This document shows, in pieces, positions 54,281-64,000 of a stretch of DNA of 64,000 nucleotides. Under the pieces are notes generated by a model. That model did no database searches, had not been told where the DNA came from, and worked only from the letters and a program-made list of their open reading frames with translations. Position 1 is the stretch's first letter. Each line of letters starts with the position of its first letter. The translations under genes were made by a program, and so were the position numbers. Origin of the DNA: Pseudomonas sp. v388. Its GTDB lineage: Bacteria; Pseudomonadota; Gammaproteobacteria; Pseudomonadales; Pseudomonadaceae. The stretch covers positions 1-64,000 of the forward strand of contig NZ_RHQN01000011.1 of the NCBI RefSeq assembly GCF_003935425.1, given 5' to 3'.

Positions 54281-54931
54281 TCAAAGGCGCTCTTCGCTTG
54301 CCGAGCCTTCGATCCCCCTGAAGCCCCGCCCGAGCAGATACTGCTCTCGGGAACGGTCGCGGGATGACAAGGGTTTGCGCATCTGCACCTTGTCGAACAG
54401 CTTGCGAATGTCCTTGTGGTACACATCGAAGCCTTCGCCCTGAAATACCTTGATCAGGAAATCGCCCCCCGGACGCAGGACCCGACCTGCCAGATCCAGT
54501 GCCAATTCGCACAGGAACATGGCGCGCGGCATATCCACAGCGCTCAATCCACTCATATTGGGGGCCATATCGGAAATCACAAGGTCTACCTGCGTATTAC
54601 CTACAGCTTCCAGAATCTGGGCGAGCACGGCGTCTTCGGTGAAGTCCCCCTGAATGAAGGTCACATCCGGGATGCTGTCCATCTCAAGGATGTCGGAGGC
54701 GATCAGCCTTCCTTGACCACCGATCAGACGACTGGTCACCTGCGACCAGCCACCGGGCGCTGCGCCGAGGTCGATCACAGTCATGCCGGGACGAATCAGT
54801 TTGTCCTTCTCCTGGATCTCCAGAAGCTTGTAGCTGGCACGGGAACGGTAGCCGTCTTTCTGCGCCATTTTGACGTATTTGTCGTCGAAGTGTTCTTTGA
54901 GCCAGTTATGGCTTGTCTTGGAACGGGCCAC
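54281..54931 (-). CDS. rlmE: 23S rRNA (uridine(2552)-2'-O)-methyltransferase
   Basis: RlmE (FtsJ/RrmJ) methylates U2552 in the A loop of 23S rRNA late in 50S assembly. The 216-residue protein has the catalytic K-D-K-E set: [10 protein letters not shown] (Lys), [12 protein letters not shown] (Asp), [11 protein letters not shown] (Lys) and the following C-terminal Glu region, and the SAM motif [14 protein letters not shown] (about 57-70). The start is a GTG at 54931 with GAGGTG upstream. It lies upstream of ftsH on the same strand and is divergent from yhbY, as in E. coli. Confidence 0.96.
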   Translation of the reverse strand: MARSKTSHNWLKEHFDDKYVKMAQKDGYRSRASYKLLEIQEKDKLIRPGMTVIDLGAAPGGWSQVTSRLIGGQGRLIASDILEMDSIPDVTFIQGDFTEDAVLAQILEAVGNTQVDLVISDMAPNMSGLSAVDMPRAMFLCELALDLAGRVLRPGGDFLIKVFQGEGFDVYHKDIRKLFDKVQMRKPLSSRDRSREQYLLGRGFRGIEGSASEERL

Positions 54932-55035
54932 GGGGCACCTCAAAAATAAACGAGTCGTGATTAACTGGGCGGTCCCGGACTCGCTCGGGTAAACTGGCCG
55001 CCGCTTTTTACAAGATCAGACGCAGGGGTCAGATT

Positions 55036-55344
55036 ATGCCGCTCACTCAAGAGCAGAAGAAACAATACAAATCCATTGGCCATCACCTGAAACCGGTATT
55101 GATCGTGGCGGACAACGGTTTGACTGAAGGTGTGCTCGCAGAGCTTGAACGCGCATTGAGCGATCACGAGCTGATCAAGATCAAGCTCAATATTCTCGAC
55201 CGCGAAAGCCGCATCCAGGCCATTGCCGAACTGTGCAAGGTCGGGTCAGCGGATCTGGTGCAGATCATCGGCAAAATGGCGCTGATCTATCGCAAGAATC
55301 CAAAGGTAAACAAGCAGCTGTCCAACGTCCACCGCGCTCACTGA
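55036..55344 (+). CDS. yhbY: Ribosome assembly RNA-binding protein YhbY
   Basis: A 102-residue CRS1-YhbY (CRM) domain protein that associates with pre-50S particles. The family motif is seen as GHHLKPVLIVADNGLTEGVL (about 16-35) and IIGKMALIYRKNP (about 80-92), the equivalent of the GxxG RNA-binding loop. GGGG-type purines precede the ATG. Divergent from rlmE and convergent with greA. In E. coli it is next to rlmE as here. Confidence 0.96.
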   Translation: MPLTQEQKKQYKSIGHHLKPVLIVADNGLTEGVLAELERALSDHELIKIKLNILDRESRIQAIAELCKVGSADLVQIIGKMALIYRKNPKVNKQLSNVHRAH

Positions 55345-55426
55345 TAAAACCGAAGCCAGGGGCCGCGCCCAGCGCGCCCTGGCTCAGGCTCTGCATCGGG
55401 CGCGCTCACCGGACGCCTGAAACGAA

Positions 55427-55480
55427 ACCGCTCCGCCACTCACCAAAACCCCAAGGGTTTCGACAAGCCGTCGGAGCGGT
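55427..55480. terminator. Nested inverted repeat between convergent yhbY and greA
   Basis: ACCGCTCCG (55427-55435) and CGGAGCGGT (55472-55480) enclose a 36-base loop with an inner stem AAACCC (55446-55451) / GGGTTT (55455-55460). No T run follows. The position between converging genes suggests a shared transcription end or block. Confidence 0.5.
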
Positions 55481-55505
55481 ACGCCCGCCTGAGCGGACGC
55501 TCGCA

Positions 55506-55978
55506 TCAGATGTGACGAACCTCGATGATCTCGTACTCGATGACACCGCTAGGCGTCTTGACCGTCACCACATCACCCTCTTCCTTGGCAATCAGGGCGC
55601 GAGCGATAGGTGAACCTACCGAGATCTTGCCCTGCTTGATGTCAGCTTCGTCCTCACCCACGATCTGGTAAGTCACCGACTCGTCAGTCTCGACGTTGGC
55701 GATCTCCACCGTAGTGCCGAAGATCACCTTGCCGGTATGAGGAATCGTGGTGACGTCGATGACCACGGCATTCTGCATGCGGCCTTCGATATCACGGATG
55801 CGTGCTTCCACCATGCCCTGCTGTTCGCGGGCAGCATGGTACTCGGCGTTTTCCTTCAGATCGCCCAGCTCCCGCGCAGTACCGATGTCCTGGCTGAGCT
55901 TGGGACGAACCACCTTGGTCAGGTGGGTCAATTCTTCCTCCAGGGCGCGAGCGCCCTGAACTGTCATTGGGTATTTGA

Positions 55979-55982
<4 letters not shown>
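55506..55982 (-). CDS. greA: Transcription elongation factor GreA
   Basis: GreA stimulates the RNA-cleavage activity of stalled RNA polymerase and so rescues backtracked complexes, acting through the same secondary channel used by DksA (17110). The 158-residue protein has the N-terminal coiled coil (about 1-75) with the acidic tip in [20 protein letters not shown] (two catalytic acids, about 41-44) and a C-terminal FKBP-like domain. Its start overlaps the carB stop by four bases (ATGA), so it belongs to the carAB operon. Confidence 0.98.
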
Positions 55983-59200
<3,218 letters not shown>

Positions 59201-59340
59201 GGTTGGTCACTCAAATCCGTAGGTCAGTCGGCAAGCCGTCTTGAACATTACTTTGAGGTGGCCTGGGTGGCAGCGACCGGACCTGCGAGATCCGGGGCCA
59301 CCCATGGGCACACCTGCTTATTACATTCTCAAGGCAACTT

Positions 59341-60477
59341 TCAGCGTCGCTTGGCCATGGCTTCGATAAAACGATCGAACAACGGGGCTACATCGTTGGG
59401 GCCCGGGCTTGCTTCAGGGTGACCCTGGAAGCTGAACGCGTCCTTGTCGGTGAGTTCGATACCCTGCAGGGTGCCGTCGAACAGCGACTTGTGGATAGCG
59501 CGCACGTTGGACGGCAGTGTCGACTCGTCCACCGCAAACCCGTGGTTCTGGCTGGTGATCATTACCACACCGCTGTCCAGATCCTGGACCGGGTGGTTGG
59601 CACCGTGGTGGCCATGACCCATCTTGACGGTCTTGGCGCCGGCAGCCAGAGCCAGCAGCTGGTGACCCAGGCAGATACCGAACACCGGAATCTCGGTTTC
59701 CAGCACTTGCTGGATGGCGGTGATCGCGTAGTCGCATGGCTCCGGATCGCCAGGACCGTTGGACAGGAACACGCCGTCAGGATTGTGCGCCAGAACATCG
59801 CTTGCCGGGGTTTGCGCCGGAACGACAGTGACACGGCAGCCGCGCTCGACCAGCATGCGCAGGATATTGACCTTCACACCGTAGTCGTAAGCCACTACGT
59901 GGTAAGGCAACTCGGCAGCGGCAATCTCGGGGCAGCTATCGGTTTTCAGGCTCCAGACACTGGAACGCCACTCGTAGGTGTCCTTGGTGCTGACTTCCTT
60001 GGCCAGGTCCATGCCCTTGAGGCCCGGGAAGCCGCGCGCCGCCTCGATGGCAGCCTCTTCGGAAATGTTGTCACCGGCCATGATGCAGCCGTTCTGCGCG
60101 CCTTTCTCACGCAGGATGCGGGTCAGGCGGCGAGTGTCGATACCGGCGATGGCGACGACGTTGTTGGCTTTGAGGTAGTCATCGAGCGACAGCTTGTTGC
60201 GCCAGTTGCTGGCAACCAGCGGCAGGTCGCGAATCACCAGGCCCGCGGACCAGACGCGGTTCGACTCGGCATCTTCAGGCGTGGTGCCGGTGTTGCCGAT
60301 GTGGGGGTAAGTCAGGGTAACGATCTGCTGGGCATAGGAAGGATCGGTAAGGATTTCCTGATAGCCGGTCATTGCGGTGTTGAACACCACCTCACCAACG
60401 GTCTGACCGTCGGCTCCAATGGCTTCGCCGCGAAAAATGCTGCCATCAGCAAGGGCGAGTATGGCTGGCTTAGTCAA
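59341..60477 (-). CDS. carA: Carbamoyl-phosphate synthase small (glutamine amidotransferase) subunit
   Basis: CarA hydrolyses glutamine and passes ammonia to CarB. The 378-residue protein has the CPSase N-terminal domain and a class I amidotransferase domain with the nucleophile in [15 protein letters not shown] (Cys about 268) and the His/Glu pair in [11 protein letters not shown] (about 352-354). The start is a TTG at 60477, compensated by a strong GGGAGG site five to six bases upstream; the N-terminus (M)[12 protein letters not shown] fits. A terminator-like hairpin and a palindrome lie just upstream. Confidence 0.97.
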   Translation of the reverse strand: MTKPAILALADGSIFRGEAIGADGQTVGEVVFNTAMTGYQEILTDPSYAQQIVTLTYPHIGNTGTTPEDAESNRVWSAGLVIRDLPLVASNWRNKLSLDDYLKANNVVAIAGIDTRRLTRILREKGAQNGCIMAGDNISEEAAIEAARGFPGLKGMDLAKEVSTKDTYEWRSSVWSLKTDSCPEIAAAELPYHVVAYDYGVKVNILRMLVERGCRVTVVPAQTPASDVLAHNPDGVFLSNGPGDPEPCDYAITAIQQVLETEIPVFGICLGHQLLALAAGAKTVKMGHGHHGANHPVQDLDSGVVMITSQNHGFAVDESTLPSNVRAIHKSLFDGTLQGIELTDKDAFSFQGHPEASPGPNDVAPLFDRFIEAMAKRR

Positions 60478-60522
60478 GAAGACCTCCCGTAAATAAAGCC
60501 TGAAAGGGCGTTCGCAGGTTGC

Positions 60523-60559
60523 AAAAAAGCGGAATGACGTAGATACGTCACCCCGCTTT
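60523..60559 (-). terminator. Rho-independent terminator between dapB and carA
   Basis: AAAGCGG-AA-TGACGTA (60526-60541) pairs with TACGTCA-CC-CCGCTTT (60544-60559). On the minus strand it is followed by six T (complement of 60523-60528). It may simply end the dapB transcript, or act as an attenuator in a carA leader, since only 46 bases separate it from the carA start. Confidence 0.8.
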
Positions 60560-60581
60560 CTTATAGATTCATCTGCGCGCT

Positions 60582-60599
60582 TTTAGTGGACACACTAAA
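60582..60599. promoter_or_regulatory. Palindrome upstream of carA
   Basis: TTTAGTG (60582-60588) / CACTAAA (60593-60599) with a four-base centre, in the dapB-carA gap about 110 bases upstream of carA. The symmetry and AT-rich arms suit an operator for a dimeric regulator. I could not assign it to a known protein. Confidence 0.45.
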
Positions 60600-60703
60600 G
60601 CTGTAGCTTACAGAAAAGCCTTGTTTCGGTCTACCACCAATGAGTCCGAAAAGCAGTCAAATGCGACAGCCATTCCCGTCGGTACAGACCGAAACGCCTT
60701 TTC

Positions 60704-61528
<825 letters not shown>

Positions 61529-62671
61529 TTACAAATCGCCGAAGAAACGCTTCACACCCTCGAACCAGCCACTGGCCTTCGGAGAGTGGGACTCGTCACC
61601 TTCAAGCGAGGTGCGGAATTCTTCGAGCAGCTCACGCTGACGCTTGCCGAGGTTGACCGGAGTTTCCACCGCCACACGACACATCAGGTCGCCAGGACCC
61701 CCGCCACGCACCGGCGCCACACCCTTGCCACGCAAGCGGAACTGCTTGCCGGTCTGGGTACCTTCCGGAATCTTCAGCTTGACCCGGCCGTCGAGGGTCG
61801 GTACTTCAAGCTCGCCCCCGAGGGCCGCATCGGTGAAGCTGATCGGCACTTCGCAGAACAGATGCTTGCCATCGCGCTGGAAGATCGCGTGCTCGCGCAC
61901 ATTGATCACCACGTACAGGTCGCCGGTCGGACCGCCCTGCGCACCCGCCTCGCCCTCACCGGACAGACGAATGCGATCACCGGTATCGACGCCTGGCGGC
62001 ACCTTGACCGACAGCGTCTTGTATTCTTCGACGCGACCTTCGCCGTGGCACGAGTCGCACGGGTCGGAGATAATCTTGCCATGACCATGGCAGCGCGGGC
62101 AGGTCTGCTGGACCGCGAAGAAACCTTGTTGCATGCGCACCTGGCCGATGCCGCCGCACGTCGGGCACGTCACGGGGGACGAGCCTTTCTTGGCGCCACT
62201 GCCGTCGCAAGGCTTGCAGTTGACCAGCGTCGGAACGCGGATATTCACGGTCGTACCGCGAACCGCTTCTTCCAGATTCAGCTCCAGGGTGTAACGCAGG
62301 TCGCTGCCGCGCTGCGCGCCGCCACGGCCGCCACCGGCACCGCCACGGCCACCGCCGAAGAAGTCACTGAAGACGTCGCCGAAAATATCGGAGAAGTTCG
62401 CGCCGCCAGCGCCACCACCACCAAAACCGCCGCCACCCATGCTCGGGTCGACACCGGCATGGCCGTACTGGTCGTAGGCTGCGCGCTTGCTGGCATCGGA
62501 CAGAACTTCGTAGGCCTCGTTGGCCTCCTTGAACAGCTCTTCCGAAGCCTTGTCATCGGGGTTGCGGTCAGGGTGATGCTTCATCGCCAGACGACGGTAA
62601 GCCTTTTTCAGTTCCGCCTCGCTGGAGCCGCGCTCCACCCCCAACACTTCGTAATAGTCACGCTTTGCCAT
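61529..62671 (-). CDS. dnaJ: Chaperone protein DnaJ
   Basis: DnaJ delivers unfolded proteins to DnaK and stimulates its ATPase. The 380-residue protein has the J domain with HPD in [11 protein letters not shown] (about 33), a Gly/Phe-rich region (about 75-115), four zinc-binding CxxCxGxG repeats ([24 protein letters not shown] and CDSCHGEG, about 150-215) and the C-terminal substrate-binding domains. The ATG at 62671 ([11 protein letters not shown]) is the family start. About 325 bases separate it from dnaK. Confidence 0.98.
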   Translation of the reverse strand: MAKRDYYEVLGVERGSSEAELKKAYRRLAMKHHPDRNPDDKASEELFKEANEAYEVLSDASKRAAYDQYGHAGVDPSMGGGGFGGGGAGGANFSDIFGDVFSDFFGGGRGGAGGGRGGAQRGSDLRYTLELNLEEAVRGTTVNIRVPTLVNCKPCDGSGAKKGSSPVTCPTCGGIGQVRMQQGFFAVQQTCPRCHGHGKIISDPCDSCHGEGRVEEYKTLSVKVPPGVDTGDRIRLSGEGEAGAQGGPTGDLYVVINVREHAIFQRDGKHLFCEVPISFTDAALGGELEVPTLDGRVKLKIPEGTQTGKQFRLRGKGVAPVRGGGPGDLMCRVAVETPVNLGKRQRELLEEFRTSLEGDESHSPKASGWFEGVKRFFGDL

Positions 62672-62996
62672 AATTCTTCCGCACTCTTGAGGATCTCCGG
62701 CAAAACGCTCCTGTGCCTTGCCGAACTCGTTGAGCCCCATACAGGCCCGGACCCAACTCACGTCATTTCAACGATCCTGGACTTTATTCAAGGGCCAGTT
62801 GCCTGACCGAGAAAGCGGCAGAACGAGCCGCCACGCAGGAGCATGACAACCTTGCCACAGGGCCTGCGGGCCGAAACCCGCACGCCGGAATTTTTGCGTG
62901 TTCCAGACACGCCAACGCGGGAGCAAGCTCCCGCGCGGCGACATCCTACCAGCCACCGCTCGAAAGAGGTCAACCGGCTTGCAAGTGAGCCTGCGC
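62672..62996. other. dnaK-dnaJ intergenic region with a GC-rich hairpin
   Basis: About 325 bases with no credible gene. A perfect nine-base stem CGCGGGAGC (62916-62924) / GCTCCCGCG (62927-62935) lies about 60 bases past the dnaK stop on the minus strand. It resembles Pseudomonas REP cores and lacks a T run. It may limit read-through from dnaK or protect its mRNA. Confidence 0.6.
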
Positions 62997-64000
62997 TTAC
63001 TTGTGGTCTTTCACTTCTTCGAACTCGGCGTCGACAACGTCGTCAGCCTTGGTCGCTTCTTCCGCAGGCTTGGCAGCTGCTTCAGGGTTTTCGGCCTGCT
63101 CGGCATACATCTTCTGAGCGATCGGCGCGGAAACCTTGGACAGCTCCTCGACCTTGGCTTCGATAGCGGCCTTGTCGTCACCTTTGACAGCTGCTTCCAG
63201 AGCGACCACGGCGGCTTCGACAGCAGCTTTCTCCTCGGCAGTCACCTTGTCGCCCGCATCAGCGATCATCTTGCGAGTCGAGTGGACCAGCGCATCACCC
63301 TGGTTACGGGCAGTGGCCAGCTCTTCGAACTTGCGATCTTCTTCCGCGTTGACTTCGGCATCGCGGACCATCTGCTGGATTTCGTCCTCGGACAGACCAG
63401 AGTTGGCCTTAATCACGATGGACTGCTGCTTGCCGGTGGCCTTGTCCTTGGCACCTACGTGCAGGATGCCGTTGGCGTCGATGTCGAAGGTCACTTCGAT
63501 CTGCGGAACGCCACGTGGAGCCGGTGGAATCTCGGCCAGGTCGAACTTGCCCAGCGACTTGTTCTGAGCGGCTTGCTTACGCTCACCCTGCAGAACGTGA
63601 ATGGTCACAGCGCTCTGGTTGTCATCGGCAGTCGAGAACACCTGGGATTTCTTGGTAGGAATCGTGGTGTTTTTCTCGATCAGTGCGGTCATCACGCCGC
63701 CCATGGTTTCGATACCCAGGGTCAGCGGGCTGACGTCCAGCAGCAGAACGTCTTTCACGTCTCCGGCCAGGACAGCGCCCTGGATGGCAGCACCCATTGC
63801 AACCGCTTCGTCCGGGTTGACGTCCTTGCGGGCTTCTTTGCCGAAGAACTCGGTTACCAGCTTCTGAACCAGCGGCATACGAGTCTGGCCACCGACCAGG
63901 ATCACGTCGTTGATGGCGCCGATGTCGATGCCGGCGTCCTTGAGTGCCAGACGGCAAGGCTCGATGGTGCGCTGAACCAGGTCTTCAACCAGCGACTCCA
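62997..64000 (-). CDS. dnaK: Chaperone protein DnaK, C-terminal part (runs off the window)
   Basis: This is the C-terminal 333 or so residues of Hsp70; the 5-prime end lies beyond position 64000. The end of the ATPase domain is seen ([37 protein letters not shown]), then the linker [12 protein letters not shown], the substrate-binding beta domain ([20 protein letters not shown]) and the helical lid with a Glu/Ala-rich acidic tail ending [13 protein letters not shown], close to the EEVKDKK terminus of E. coli DnaK. The frame is open right to the window edge with no internal start implied. It is upstream of dnaJ and dapB. Confidence 0.98.
   Translation of the reverse strand, partial: ESLVEDLVQRTIEPCRLALKDAGIDIGAINDVILVGGQTRMPLVQKLVTEFFGKEARKDVNPDEAVAMGAAIQGAVLAGDVKDVLLLDVSPLTLGIETMGGVMTALIEKNTTIPTKKSQVFSTADDNQSAVTIHVLQGERKQAAQNKSLGKFDLAEIPPAPRGVPQIEVTFDIDANGILHVGAKDKATGKQQSIVIKANSGLSEDEIQQMVRDAEVNAEEDRKFEELATARNQGDALVHSTRKMIADAGDKVTAEEKAAVEAAVVALEAAVKGDDKAAIEAKVEELSKVSAPIAQKMYAEQAENPEAAAKPAEEATKADDVVDAEFEEVKDHK

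Overview
The window is a gene-dense stretch of the core chromosome of a fluorescent Pseudomonas, of the P. syringae / P. fluorescens type. The evidence is the gene order (dnaK-dnaJ-dapB-carA-carB-greA-yhbY-rlmE-ftsH-folP-glmM-tpiA-secG-tRNAs-rimP-nusA-infB-rbfA-truB-rpsO-pnp; cbrX-cbrA-cbrB-crcZ-pcnB-folK-panB-panC-pgi-acs), protein sequences typical of the genus, a GC-rich codon bias, REP sequences of the Pseudomonas GTAG...GGCGAA type, and two Pseudomonas regulatory RNAs. The species cannot be fixed from the sequence alone. I see no prophage, insertion sequence, CRISPR array or integrative element.

Layout. Positions 112-6086 (minus strand) carry msrPQ (periplasmic methionine sulfoxide repair), pssA (phosphatidylserine synthase) and ilvI-ilvH-ilvC (branched-chain amino acids). 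Positions 6485-12450 carry a DUF4124 protein, the mrcB operon (PBP1b, a TPR lipoprotein and a YqcC protein), a divergent two-domain kinase-like gene and a pentapeptide-repeat protein. Positions 12640-12800 hold a PrrF-type iron-responsive small RNA with a Fur box over its promoter. It is followed by deoC, a decayed chaN gene, a Rieske protein, sfsA and an aminotransferase. Positions 17110-25837 carry dksA, gluQ, cbrX-cbrA-cbrB, the CrcZ small RNA, pcnB and folK. In this part the CbrAB system drives crcZ, whose RNA titrates Hfq/Crc to relieve carbon catabolite repression.

Positions 26116-35410 carry panB-panC, pgi, acs, an MpaB-family protein, a thiolase and a methyltransferase, with REP doublets in two intergenic gaps. 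Positions 35521-39278 hold a large AsmA-like DUF748 protein, a DUF2845 protein and a BON-domain protein. From 39568 to the right edge nearly everything is on the minus strand and forms the conserved translation, transcription and cell-envelope block, ending in the C-terminal part of dnaK, which runs off the window.

Novelty. This is mostly well-understood core genome, and I do not find a previously undescribed multigene system. The parts most worth a second look are the two regulatory RNAs with complete visible control elements (crcZ and prrF), the eroded chaN next to prrF, the REP doublets in two opposite arrangements, the hairpin and palindrome ahead of TTG-started carA, and the uncharacterised DUF748-DUF2845 gene pair. 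Identifications rest on recognition of families and motifs; no database search was run.
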